A stretch of 50,937 bases of DNA from Hymenobacter rubripertinctus (GCF_003583925.1 NZ_QYCN01000006.1:1-50937), one strand, 5' to 3'; positions 9,068 to 17,712 are shown, numbered from the stretch's first letter. Notes: generated by a model not told the origin, from the sequence alone. Numbers and translations: made by a program.

Positions 9068-10195
9068 CTACCCGAAGGACTGATACCGGTAGCGCCACAG
9101 CAACCCCCAGGCAACTATCAGGTTGGCACAAACTAACAGGGGAGCAAATCCAAAGAGATTGAGCAGGAGAAAGACGATAAAAAGTCCGAATGCGGTCCGC
9201 AGATAGCAGGTCATGCGCTGGCCAATCCGGTAGAGCAGCGTGCGGAATAGCATCAGTACGCTCAGTAGCAGCAATATCCCAACCAGCCCCTGGCGGAATT
9301 GCCCGGCCACTAAAAACCATATGATTTCGGGCAGCACCAGGCACCCGAACAATGCCGCCTGCTGCCCATATAGCTGCCAGCGGCTGTAGGGCAGATTACG
9401 GGCAAAACGCAAATAGAATAGCTCAAATTCGCTCGACTGATAAACCAGCACTACGTGCGCCAGGGCAATGCACAGGCTCAGCAGGGCCAGCAGCCGCACA
9501 TCGGTATGCGCATCGGGCAAGACGCTGAAAAACCCGGCAATAATCACGACCGATAAGGCTTTGGTAATGCCGTAGGCCAAGCGTTTGCGGGCAACGATTT
9601 CGTAGAGAAACAGGCTGAAAAACGGCTTGGGCCAGCGGCGCAGCCAAGGCAGACGGCTCGCTTGGTCCGGTCCGGCGGCCGTATTGTTCAGCAGGTGGGT
9701 GTAATACAGGGCACTGGCTCCGAGTAGGCCGAGCAGGTACACCGGAATGAGCAGGGGCACCAGCCAGTAGCCGAACGCCAGCCCCACCAGCAGCGCGTAG
9801 CCGCCCAGCACGATAATCGGCAACGCTATTATCGATTGCACCACGGCCCAGGACCGCACCTGTTGCGGCCTCGGCAGGGCGTTGCTGCTATAGAACAGAA
9901 ACTGCACATCCACTGCCTGCAACCGGCCGGCCACGTACTGGCACGACTTGACGGTGTACCCGAAGAACAGGCCAAACAGCAGCACTACGCCCAGTGGTTC
10001 GCTCACCGTAGTGATGGCCAGTTTCAGCGCATTCTCAACAATCTGCGCCGGCGTCAGATGCGTTTGGTTGAGGACGTTGGTGTAAAAGAAGTTGGTAAAA
10101 ATGAGGATGAACAGAGTTAGCAACAGGCCGGTATGTTGCCGGTAAAACCCATTCGCCATCACCTTCACCAACACGCGCGTCAGGGGCCGTTTCAT
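9068..10195 (-). CDS. Multi-spanning membrane protein, probable ABC transporter permease
   Basis: A 375-residue integral membrane protein with repeated hydrophobic segments, for example LLLTLFILIFTNFFY near the N-terminus and several leucine-rich segments near the C-terminus. I cannot assign it to a named permease family from sequence alone. The pairing is clear: its start overlaps the stop of the upstream ATPase gene by 4 bases (ATGA), so the two are translated together and probably form one transporter. No substrate-binding or accessory gene is adjacent, which suggests an exporter. The substrate is unknown. Confidence 0.65.
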   Translation of the reverse strand: MKRPLTRVLVKVMANGFYRQHTGLLLTLFILIFTNFFYTNVLNQTHLTPAQIVENALKLAITTVSEPLGVVLLFGLFFGYTVKSCQYVAGRLQAVDVQFLFYSSNALPRPQQVRSWAVVQSIIALPIIVLGGYALLVGLAFGYWLVPLLIPVYLLGLLGASALYYTHLLNNTAAGPDQASRLPWLRRWPKPFFSLFLYEIVARKRLAYGITKALSVVIIAGFFSVLPDAHTDVRLLALLSLCIALAHVVLVYQSSEFELFYLRFARNLPYSRWQLYGQQAALFGCLVLPEIIWFLVAGQFRQGLVGILLLLSVLMLFRTLLYRIGQRMTCYLRTAFGLFIVFLLLNLFGFAPLLVCANLIVAWGLLWRYRYQSFG

Positions 10196-10827
10196 GGCTC
10201 GTAGCGGATGGTACCCTGTTCGACCACTATTTTCCGCACGTCGGGCAGTGTTTCTCCTTCAAATTCCTGGTGGGAGGAGAGCAAAAACGTGGTTTGGTGT
10301 TGGTGATGCCGGCGGGCAATCCAGGAATACACTACGGGCAGCGAATCCGTATCCAGCGTGGTCAGGGGCTCATCGAGCAAAATGCAGGCAGGCTGCCCCA
10401 GAAAGGCCAGCACGAGGGAAAGCTTCTTGAGCATTCCGCTCGAATACGTGCCAACCGGGTCGGGCAGATAGGAAGCCATACTCATGCTGTCCACGTAAAA
10501 ATCCTCTTGCCGGTCCGGCGCGTTCTTCGCCTTTTTGAACAGGTGAATCAGCTCATTGCCCGTCAGAAATTCGGGAAAGACGGGCTCGGCCTCAGCAAAG
10601 TTCACCGCTCCCCGATAGGCTACCGACTGCTGCTTGCTGTTCAGATTTCCAGCAAGAATAATATCCCCCTGAAAATGCGCGATGCCAGCCAGGGCCTTCA
10701 GGAGCGTGCTCTTGCCCGACCCGTTGATGCCCCGGACCCAGTAAATCCCGGGCGGAATCGTGAACGCATCAATCTGGAGCGCGACCCGGCCGTTGTAAGT
10801 CTTGCGGAACTTATTGATTTGGATCAT
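10192..10827 (-). CDS. ABC transporter ATP-binding protein
   Basis: A 211-residue nucleotide-binding subunit. Walker A reads GINGSGKST, the signature YSSGM is shortened from LSGGQ, Walker B is CILLDEP, and the switch histidine lies in LLSSHQ. The short length and relaxed signature are typical of two-component exporters in Bacteroidota. It is first of a two-gene run with the membrane protein downstream, overlapping by 4 bases. I see no consensus promoter box directly upstream. Confidence 0.9.
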   Translation of the reverse strand: MIQINKFRKTYNGRVALQIDAFTIPPGIYWVRGINGSGKSTLLKALAGIAHFQGDIILAGNLNSKQQSVAYRGAVNFAEAEPVFPEFLTGNELIHLFKKAKNAPDRQEDFYVDSMSMASYLPDPVGTYSSGMLKKLSLVLAFLGQPACILLDEPLTTLDTDSLPVVYSWIARRHHQHQTTFLLSSHQEFEGETLPDVRKIVVEQGTIRYEP

Positions 10828-11007
10828 CTAAGGCACGATAGAACGGATGGAAGCATGTCGGATTTTCTTCAAACCGCAGTTAATCTGCTTTAGTATACAC
10901 GCCCCCGAAAATAGCTGGCTTGATACCGATTAGCATTGTTACCCGTTAGCTGCCGACGAGCCGAAAAACACGGCGGGGCCGGCTGTTGCGAACTGCGTTT
11001 TAAAACG

Positions 11008-11047
11008 AGCCGGGGGCATCGCTCCAACTGGAATGATGCCCCCGGCT
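11008..11047 (-). terminator. Terminator of lpxB
   Basis: In the minus direction a 13-bp stem, AGCCGGGGGCATC with its complement, is followed by CGTTTT. It lies 19 bp past the lpxB stop. Confidence 0.78.
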
Positions 11048-11066
11048 TATGGAGTGCGAACACTTT

Positions 11067-12176
11067 TTACCCCTTCAAATATCCCACCATCAGCCCGGCG
11101 GCCTTCTCGGCGGATTTCTGCTGCCCCAGCTTCGCGTGGATTTCGGCGTAGCCGGCTTTCTGTTGGGCAATGAAGGCTTCGTCGGCGGTGATTTTCTTGA
11201 GTTCGGTGACGAGGTTGCGGGAGTTGAAGTTGCTTTGAATGAGTTCTTTCACGACTTCGCGGCCGGCAATGAGGTTGACCAGGGAGATGAAAGGCACCTT
11301 GATAACGGCCTTGCCAATGGCGTACGATACGGCGCTGGTGCGGTAGCACACCACCTGGGGTACGTTGAAGAGGGCCGTTTCGAGGGTGGCCGTGCCACTC
11401 GTGACCAGGGCCGCCGTGGCGTGGGCGAGCAGATCGTAGGTTTCGTCGAAGAGGATGCGGACGTTGTTGCGCTCGAAGTTCGCGTAGTAGTTGCGCTCGA
11501 GATTATCGACGCCGGCCACGATGAACTGGTAGTCGAGGAAGGGCGGCAGAATGGCCAGCATCTCGTAGAGCATCTCCTCGATTTCCTGCTTGCGCGAGCC
11601 GGGCAACACCGCAATAATGGGCCGCGCGGGGTCGAGGTGGTGGCGCTCATAGAAATCGGTGGACTTCTGGAACTCGCCCACGCTGTCGGCAATCGGGTTA
11701 CCGATGTAGTCGACCTTATAATCGAAGCGCTGGTAGAATTCCTGCTCGAAGGGCAGAATCACGAACATGCGGTCGACGACGGCCTTTACCTGGTGCACCC
11801 GGCCTTGGTTCCAGGCCCAGATTTTGGGCGAGATATAGTAGAACACTTTCAGGCCGGCGGCTTTGGCAAACTTGGCCACCCGCATGTTGAAGCCGGCGTA
11901 ATCGACCAGAATCACCACGTCGGGCTGCCAGGCCAGCAAGTCGCGCTGGCACTCCTTGAGGTAGCCGCGAAACTTGAGCACGCTGGTAGCAGCTTCCCAG
12001 AAGCCCATGATGGCCATTTCCTGGTAGTGGCGCACCATTTCGCCGCCCTCGGCCTGCATCAGGTCGCCGCCCCAGAAGCGGAACTCGGCCGCCGGGTCCT
12101 GCTTGCGCAACTCCTGCATGAGGCTGGAGGCGTGAAAATCCCCGGACCGCTCGCCCGCTATCAGGTAGTACTTCAT
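11067..12176 (-). CDS. lpxB: Lipid-A-disaccharide synthase
   Basis: GT19 glycosyltransferase that joins UDP-diacylglucosamine and lipid X into the lipid A disaccharide, at the inner face of the cytoplasmic membrane. The 369-residue length fits. The N-terminus KYYLIAGERSGDFHA is the family signature for the acceptor side. ISPKIWAWNQGR and PGSRKQEIEEM follow in the middle, and the SGTATLETAL stretch marks the UDP-sugar side. With the heptose epimerase (15032) and kdsA (38525) it shows the host makes lipopolysaccharide with Kdo and heptose. An AT-rich repeat element starts only 7 nt upstream of its ATG. Confidence 0.95.
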   Translation of the reverse strand: MKYYLIAGERSGDFHASSLMQELRKQDPAAEFRFWGGDLMQAEGGEMVRHYQEMAIMGFWEAATSVLKFRGYLKECQRDLLAWQPDVVILVDYAGFNMRVAKFAKAAGLKVFYYISPKIWAWNQGRVHQVKAVVDRMFVILPFEQEFYQRFDYKVDYIGNPIADSVGEFQKSTDFYERHHLDPARPIIAVLPGSRKQEIEEMLYEMLAILPPFLDYQFIVAGVDNLERNYYANFERNNVRILFDETYDLLAHATAALVTSGTATLETALFNVPQVVCYRTSAVSYAIGKAVIKVPFISLVNLIAGREVVKELIQSNFNSRNLVTELKKITADEAFIAQQKAGYAEIHAKLGQQKSAEKAAGLMVGYLKG

Positions 12177-12182
12177 TTTTGG

Positions 12183-12341
12183 GAATTATGAATGATGAAT
12201 TATGCGTGATGAATTCGGTCGTGCCAACTGCAACAACTATCCACAGACTCAATTCACAATCCGTTTTCGGCTTTCAAAAAAGTGCATTCATAATTCATAA
12301 TTCATAATTCATAATTCATAATTCATAATTCATAATTCATA
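12183..12341. repeat. Inverted heptamer-repeat element between queD-like gene and lpxB
   Basis: The left arm (12183-12216) is built of GAATTAT-type 7-mers with some decay. The right arm (12287-12341) is almost eight clean copies of the inverted unit (TTCATAA register). About 70 bp of non-repetitive sequence lies between. It fills the whole gap and touches the 5' leader of lpxB. Confidence 0.85.
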
Positions 12342-12345
12342 CTAT

Positions 12346-12762
12346 CTATTCCCCGTAGTATTCCACGAAGTTGCGGGGGGTTTCGTAGAGTTTGAGGCAG
12401 TGCAGACGGGCGGAGGAAATGCGCTCGATTTCGGGCTGAAGGATTTTCCAGAAGGCCACAACGAGGTTTTCGGTGCTGGCGAGCTGGCCCTGCATGAAGG
12501 GCACGTCGAGGTTCAGATTTTTGTGGTCGACCTGATCGATGACGTGGGTGAGAATGAGGGTGCTAAGCTGCTTGAGGTCGATGACAAAGCCCGTTTCCGG
12601 ATCGGGCTGGCCCTTTACCGTCACGATGAGGTCGTAGTTGTGGCCGTGCCAGTTGACGTTGGCGCAGGGGCCGAATACTTCGCGGTTGCGCTCCTCGCTC
12701 CAGTTGGGGTTGTGGAGCTTGTGGGCAGCGTTAAAGTGTTCCTGGCGGCTGATGTAAATCAT
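12346..12762 (-). CDS. 6-pyruvoyl-tetrahydropterin synthase (PTPS-II-like, QueD superfamily)
   Basis: A 138-residue T-fold enzyme acting on dihydroneopterin triphosphate. Zinc ligands His14, His39 and His41 are seen in HFNAAHKL and NWHGHNY. The catalytic cysteine is Cys33 with five residues before HGH (CxxxxxHGH); E. coli QueD has three. The segment VDHKNLNLDVPF (Asp79, His80) and KLYETPRN (Glu127) closely resemble animal PTPS. This points to pyruvoyl-tetrahydropterin production rather than queuosine synthesis, but no other pterin gene is in the window. Automatic annotation would probably say QueD. Confidence 0.82.
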   Translation of the reverse strand: MIYISRQEHFNAAHKLHNPNWSEERNREVFGPCANVNWHGHNYDLIVTVKGQPDPETGFVIDLKQLSTLILTHVIDQVDHKNLNLDVPFMQGQLASTENLVVAFWKILQPEIERISSARLHCLKLYETPRNFVEYYGE

Positions 12763-12863
12763 GGGGGTGTTGTGTGCTTGGAAGGCCGGGGGGCGTGGTG
12801 AATATTTTACTCCGGGGGTTGAGTGCCGGACAATAATTCCCTGGCACCAAACCCCTTAGCTGC

Positions 12864-13865
12864 TCATGCCCCCATTCGGCGCAGCAAATATACGAAGAAC
12901 GGTACGCCGAACAGGGCCGTGACCAGCCCCACGGGCAGGCCGGCGGGCGGGTAGAGCAGCCGGGCCAGCAGGTCGCAGAGGACCAGAAAATTGCCGCCCA
13001 GCAACGCGCAGAACAGCAGGTTGCCCCGGCCCGTGGTACCCAACAGCCAGCGGGTGATATGCGGAATCACGAGGCCCACGAACCCGATGGGGCCGCAGAG
13101 GGCCACCACAGTGCCGGTCAGGCCCGAGGCCACGAGCAGCAGCAGCCACCGCGTACGGGCCACGGGCAGCCCCAGGGCCGTGGCCCGCTCCTCGCCCAGC
13201 AGCAGCAAATTCAGGTTGTTGTGCAGCAGGGCCAGCACCCCCAGGCTCACCCCCACGGCCACGGCCGGGTAGGGCAGCGTAGCCCAGCTGGCCCGCTCGA
13301 AGCCGCCCAACGACCAGAACGTGATGGTGCGCAGCTTTTCCTCGGTGGCGGCCAGAAACGTGAGCAGCCCGCCCAGCGCGGTGGTCAGGGAGCCGAGGGC
13401 CACGCCGGCCAGCAGCAGCAGCGTGGGCACGATACGGCCGCGCCGGCTGCCCACCACCACTACCACCAGCGTGGTGCCCAAAGCGCCCAGCAAGGCCGCC
13501 AGCGGGGGCGCATAGAAGCCCGCCACCGTGAGGCCGGGCAGAAACAGGAAGGTGAGACTGGCCCCCAGCGCCCCGCCCGAGGCCGTGCCCAGCAGGTAGG
13601 GGTCGGCCAGGGCGTTGTTGACCATGGCCTGCATGATGTAGCCGCTCATGGCCAGCCCGGCCCCGGCCAGCAAAGCCAGCAGCAGCCGGGGTAGGCGCAG
13701 CTCCATCAGCACCAGCTGGGCCGGGTCGCGGGCATCGTAGTGCAGCAACGTGCGGCCGATCAGGGCATAATCCGTTTCGTAGCTGCCCACGCGCAGGCCC
13801 ACGGCCAACAGGCCCACCATCAGCAGCAGGCAGGCCATAATCCAGGGCAGAGCGGGGCGGGTCAT
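12864..13865 (-). CDS. FecCD-family ABC transporter permease (iron/haem/cobalamin type)
   Basis: A 333-residue inner-membrane permease of the BtuC/FhuB/FecCD family, which moves siderophore, haem or cobalamin complexes into the cytoplasm. Family features are the many hydrophobic helices, GYIMQAMVNNALADPYLLGTASG in parts after the second helix, and the C-terminal GFVGLVIPHITRWLLG motif that contacts the ATPase. It lies 77 bp downstream of the binding-protein gene on the same strand. The expected ATP-binding gene does not follow; the next gene is a pterin enzyme. Confidence 0.92.
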   Translation of the reverse strand: MTRPALPWIMACLLLMVGLLAVGLRVGSYETDYALIGRTLLHYDARDPAQLVLMELRLPRLLLALLAGAGLAMSGYIMQAMVNNALADPYLLGTASGGALGASLTFLFLPGLTVAGFYAPPLAALLGALGTTLVVVVVGSRRGRIVPTLLLLAGVALGSLTTALGGLLTFLAATEEKLRTITFWSLGGFERASWATLPYPAVAVGVSLGVLALLHNNLNLLLLGEERATALGLPVARTRWLLLLVASGLTGTVVALCGPIGFVGLVIPHITRWLLGTTGRGNLLFCALLGGNFLVLCDLLARLLYPPAGLPVGLVTALFGVPFFVYLLRRMGA

Positions 13866-13942
13866 CGGGCGAGGGAGGAGGGAGGGAGCTTGAATCGGAA
13901 GGGCTGAGCCAGCCGCTGACCAGGTTGAGCGGCTGGCCCCGT

Positions 13943-14869
13943 CTAATTGAGCATCAGGGCCCGCAGCTCCTTCACCGACTCCACCACCCGGGGTCCGGGA
14001 CGGGACAGGAGATTATCGGTGGTGCCGTAGATGCGGCGGGTCTGGTAGGCAGGGAGGCGCCTGAGCTCGGGATAGAGCCGGAAGAAGGTGCTATCGAGCT
14101 GGCCGAAACTGCCCCCGATCAGCACATCGGGGCTGAGCTTGAGAATGTATTCGCGGGTGAGGGCCGGATAAGGCTGGGCAAACTTTTCTACTACCGCGTT
14201 CCGGCCGCCGGCCAGCCGGATTTTGTCCGTGAACAGCGTGTTCTGGCCGTACACGTAAATCGGGTCCTGCCACGTGATGGCCAGCACTGAGGCCGCCGGG
14301 TTCGGTATCGGCAGTGCGCGGATGGCCCGCAACTCGGCCCGCAACGAATCGGTGAGGCGGCGGGCCGGGGCCTGGCGGCCCAGAATGCGGCCCAGATCGG
14401 TGAGGCCCCGGAAAATATCCTCTACCGTATCGTACTGCTGATAATAGACCGGGATGCCTAATTCCTGCAACCGCTGGGCATCCGCCTCCGAGGTAATGCC
14501 AACCGTTGTGAACACCACCTCGGGCCGCAGGGCCACCAGGCGCTCCAGATCCAGCGGGTAGCTGCTGACGATGGGCTTGCGCAGCGCGGCGGCCGGGTAG
14601 TCGCAGACCTGGGTGCGGGCCACAATGGTAGCCGTGTCGGCCACGGCATAGAGCATTTCGGTCATGGAAGCCGCCAGGGCCATAATGCGGCGCGGGTGGG
14701 CGGGCACCGTGAGGGCGCGGCCGAGGTCGTCGCGCAGGTGCTGGGGGGCGGCGGCTTCCGCAGCAACCCTGGTGGCGGGCGCATCGGGGCGGCAGGCGGC
14801 CAACAGGGCCAGCAGGGCTAGCAGGGCCGGGCAACGCCGGGGGAAACGGGCAACGGGGGAGCGGAGCAT
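13943..14869 (-). CDS. Periplasmic iron/cobalamin-type binding lipoprotein (BtuF-like)
   Basis: A 308-residue substrate-binding protein of the helical-backbone TroA/BtuF class. The N-terminus is a lipoprotein signal with lipobox LAAC, putting the mature protein on a membrane lipid. GRALTVPAHPRRIMALAASMTEML and the DVLIGG region match the two lobes of BtuF-like proteins. It precedes a FecCD permease, so the pair imports a metal chelate; which one is not resolvable. A perfect -7 box ends only 5 nt before ATG. Confidence 0.88.
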   Translation of the reverse strand: MLRSPVARFPRRCPALLALLALLAACRPDAPATRVAAEAAAPQHLRDDLGRALTVPAHPRRIMALAASMTEMLYAVADTATIVARTQVCDYPAAALRKPIVSSYPLDLERLVALRPEVVFTTVGITSEADAQRLQELGIPVYYQQYDTVEDIFRGLTDLGRILGRQAPARRLTDSLRAELRAIRALPIPNPAASVLAITWQDPIYVYGQNTLFTDKIRLAGGRNAVVEKFAQPYPALTREYILKLSPDVLIGGSFGQLDSTFFRLYPELRRLPAYQTRRIYGTTDNLLSRPGPRVVESVKELRALMLN

Positions 14870-14874
14870 GGTGG

Positions 14875-14882
14875 CAAAGGTA
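14875..14882 (-). promoter_or_regulatory. -7 box very close to the btuF-like start
   Basis: Perfect TACCTTTG on the minus strand, separated from ATG by only CCACC. If transcription starts the usual 5-9 nt downstream, the mRNA would begin at or just inside the start codon. Confidence 0.5.
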
Positions 14883-15005
14883 ACCGGCCGGGCCGGACGC
14901 CCGGCCAGGAGGCGCTGGCGGCGCTGGCGGCGTTAGGGCAGGTCGGCTTGCTGACTTCAGACTAAACAAAACGCGCGGCCTGCGTATCATTCTCTGCTTA
15001 CGGGT

Positions 15006-15013
15006 TACTTTTG
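15006..15013 (+). promoter_or_regulatory. -7 box of the heptose epimerase gene
   Basis: Perfect TACTTTTG, 18 nt before the ATG at 15032. It covers an alternative TTG start at 15011, which argues against that start. Confidence 0.55.
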
Positions 15014-15031
15014 AGCCTAAACCTCTGCCTT

Positions 15032-15997
15032 ATGATTGTTGTCACCGGAGCGGCCGGCTTTATTGCCAGTGCCCTCGTCACCCGCCTCAACGCCGCCAAC
15101 TTCAACCATATCGTGGTGGTGGATAATTTCACCAATGAGCGCAAGCTGGCTAACCTGTCGGGCAAGCACCTGAAGGAATACGTGGACCGGGAGGAGTTTT
15201 TCCCTTGGCTCGATGAGCACCACGCCGACGTGGAGTTCATCTTCCACCTCGGAGCCCGCACCGATACCACCGAAACCAACCGCGACGTGCTCAACGTGCT
15301 CAACCTGGAATACTCCCAGCAGATGTGGCGGGCCTGCTGCCGCTACCAGTTGCCCGTGGTGTACGCCTCTTCGGCCGCCACTTACGGCTCGGGCACACTG
15401 GGCTACTCCGACGACGATGCCCTGCTGCCGCTGCTGCGCCCCCTCAACCCCTATGGTGACTCCAAAAACGACTTCGACAACTGGGCCGTGCAGCAGCCGG
15501 AAAAGCCGTTTTTCTGGGCCGGACTGAAGTTCTTCAACGTGTACGGTCCCAACGAGTACCACAAGGGCCGCATGGCTTCCGTGATTCTGCACGCCTTCCG
15601 TCAGATCCAGGAAACCGGCTCGATGACCCTGTTCCGCTCCCACAACCCCAACTTCGCCGACGGCGAGCAGCAGCGCGACTTCGTGTACGTGAAGGACGTG
15701 GTGGACGTGTGCCTGTTTCTGATGCAGACCCGTCAGCATTCCGGCATCTATAACCTGGGAACCGGCGAGGCCCGCACTTTCCTCGACCTCACGCTGAGCA
15801 CCTTTGCCGCCTTGGACCGCACCGCCGACATCCACTTCCGCGACACGCCCGAGGACATCCGCGACACCTATCAATACTTCACCCAGGCCGATATGAGCAA
15901 GCTGCGCGGCATCGGTTACGAGCAGCCTTTCACCCGGCTGGAAGACGGCATTGCGGACTACGTGCGCCAGTATCTGTTACCCAACGCCTACTACTAA
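15032..15997 (+). CDS. rfaD: ADP-L-glycero-D-manno-heptose 6-epimerase
   Basis: Extended SDR enzyme that inverts C6 of ADP-heptose, the last step before heptose enters the lipopolysaccharide core. The 321-residue protein begins MIVVTGAAGFIAS, the Rossmann TGxxGF motif. The catalytic tyrosine-lysine pair is in NPYGDSK, and VYGPNEYHKG and the C-terminal PEDIRDTYQYFTQAD match this epimerase rather than GalE. A TTG 21 bp upstream is in frame but lies inside the promoter box. It stands alone between divergent and co-directional neighbours. Confidence 0.93.
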   Translation: MIVVTGAAGFIASALVTRLNAANFNHIVVVDNFTNERKLANLSGKHLKEYVDREEFFPWLDEHHADVEFIFHLGARTDTTETNRDVLNVLNLEYSQQMWRACCRYQLPVVYASSAATYGSGTLGYSDDDALLPLLRPLNPYGDSKNDFDNWAVQQPEKPFFWAGLKFFNVYGPNEYHKGRMASVILHAFRQIQETGSMTLFRSHNPNFADGEQQRDFVYVKDVVDVCLFLMQTRQHSGIYNLGTGEARTFLDLTLSTFAALDRTADIHFRDTPEDIRDTYQYFTQADMSKLRGIGYEQPFTRLEDGIADYVRQYLLPNAYY

Positions 15998-16161
15998 ATC
16001 CGCGCACGCGGGGCTTTTCGCCTGATGGTCTGCTAGCTGCCGGTTGCGCTACTTAACGCGAGTTGCGCAGTACTGGAAACCAGTTTTTCTGGCTGAACAT
16101 AATCTTCATAGCATTTTTCTGAGATAATAGTACCTTCAACCTTTCTAATCTCCGGAAACTG

Positions 16162-17559
16162 GTGCAGCGCAAAACCATTACCATCATAGGCGGCGGATTT
16201 TCGGGTTCCACGCTGGCCGTGCAACTGGCCCGGCTGGCCGGCGACCAGCCTTTTGCCTGCGATGTTCATCTGGTGGAGCCGCGGCCGGTTCCGGGACCGG
16301 GACTGGCCTACACTGCCCGGCGGCCGGAGTACCTGCTGAACGTGCGGGCCCAATCCCTGAGCGCCTTCCCTGATCAGCCCGAACACTTCCGCAACTGGCT
16401 CCGCATTACAGAACCGGGGGAATGCCGCGAGCACGACTTCTGCTCCCGCCAAAGCTATGGCCGCTATTTGCAGCAGTTGGTGAGCCAGGTGCTGGAGTGG
16501 CCCTCACTGAACGGAATCCGGTGCCAGTGGCACAACCAGCTCGCCAAATCAGTGACCCTGGCCCCCGATGGCCGGAGCGCGGTGGTGCAGCTGCGCAACG
16601 ACCTGCTGATTCAGAGTGACTTCGTGGTTCTGGCCCTGGGCAACTTTGCCCCTCTCCCACCCACTGCCACCGACTTCGCATACCTGCTTCATCCCACCTA
16701 CCACGCCAGCCCTTGGGCGCAGGGAGGACTGCGCACAATTGGGTCCGATGAAACGGTGCTGCTCATCGGGACGGGCCTCACGGCCGTCGATGTGCTGCTG
16801 GGCCTGCGCGCCGATGGTCATCAGGGCCAGATTACAGTCGTTTCCCAGCACGGGCGCTGGCCCACCGCCCACCTGCTTTCTCATGAAAGATACCCCAGCT
16901 TTTACGCGGCAGACCTGGCGGGCCTGACGACGGTACTGGACGTGCTGCGTGCCGTGCGCCGCCACCTGCGCGCCGCCCGGCAGCAGGGCCTCGACTGGCG
17001 GCTGGTTATCGACTCGCTGCGCCCGGATTCGGGGCGGATCTGGGCGGCCTGGCCCCTGGCTGAACAGGCCCGGTTTCTGCGCCACCTGGCCGGACGGTGG
17101 GCAGTACTGCGCCACCGCAGCCCCCCGCACAATGCCGCCGTCCTGAACGAGCTGCTGGCGACCGGCTTCGTTCGCCAGCACACGGGCCGGGTTCAGGCCA
17201 TCAGGGCCGTAGCCGACGACCTGGTGGTAACGGTGCAGCACGGCGCGGCGGCCGCGCAGACGCTCACGACCCGGCACATCATCAATTGTACGGGGCCGCT
17301 GCTCGATTACCGCCGCATTGCCGAACCCCTGGTAACCCACCTGCGCGGAGCCGGCCAGCTCGTGCCCGACCCGCTCGGCCTGGGGATCAGCACCGACGCC
17401 CACGGGGCACTGCTGGACGCGGCCGGCCGGCCATCAGACGTCCTGTTCACACTGGGTCCCAGCCGCCGCCCCCAGAACTTCGAGTCGACGGCCGTGCCGG
17501 AACTACGTGCCCAGGCCATTGCCCTGGCCCAGCAGCTGGGAGCGCGCCTCCGGCCGTAG
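16162..17559 (+). CDS. FAD/NAD(P)-binding protein (NAD_binding_9 type)
   Basis: A 465-residue flavoprotein-like enzyme. The N-terminus ITIIGGGFSGSTLAVQLAR is a dinucleotide-binding fold, and a second one, VLLIGTGLTAVDVLLGL, lies near residue 200. The middle part LAYTARRPEYLLNVRAQ is typical of the family often annotated as HyuN-like hydroxyacylglutathione or hydantoin-utilisation oxidoreductase. The actual substrate is unknown. The start is GTG. No partner gene is adjacent; a long hairpin lies between it and the convergent gene downstream. Confidence 0.8.
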   Translation: MQRKTITIIGGGFSGSTLAVQLARLAGDQPFACDVHLVEPRPVPGPGLAYTARRPEYLLNVRAQSLSAFPDQPEHFRNWLRITEPGECREHDFCSRQSYGRYLQQLVSQVLEWPSLNGIRCQWHNQLAKSVTLAPDGRSAVVQLRNDLLIQSDFVVLALGNFAPLPPTATDFAYLLHPTYHASPWAQGGLRTIGSDETVLLIGTGLTAVDVLLGLRADGHQGQITVVSQHGRWPTAHLLSHERYPSFYAADLAGLTTVLDVLRAVRRHLRAARQQGLDWRLVIDSLRPDSGRIWAAWPLAEQARFLRHLAGRWAVLRHRSPPHNAAVLNELLATGFVRQHTGRVQAIRAVADDLVVTVQHGAAAAQTLTTRHIINCTGPLLDYRRIAEPLVTHLRGAGQLVPDPLGLGISTDAHGALLDAAGRPSDVLFTLGPSRRPQNFESTAVPELRAQAIALAQQLGARLRP

Positions 17560-17654
17560 CGCGGACGGCGGCATTTGGCTGCTATTTCAACCGGCAACGG
17601 GAGCTGGTGAATGTTGCGCCCGTGAAAGCAGTCCAGCGTTGCTGATGCGCCTTT

Positions 17655-17712
17655 CATTTACGCAGAATGCCCCATTGCCCGCGTGCGGGTAATGGGGCAT
17701 TCTGCGTAAATG
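17655..17712. repeat. 28-bp near-perfect hairpin
   Basis: A 22-bp perfect arm (17655-17676) pairs with 17691-17712. A G-T pair and five more base pairs inside leave a two-base centre at 17683-17684. There is no T run on either side, so it is not a classical terminator. It lies at the convergent ends of the FAD protein and the small gene at 17733. Confidence 0.85.
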
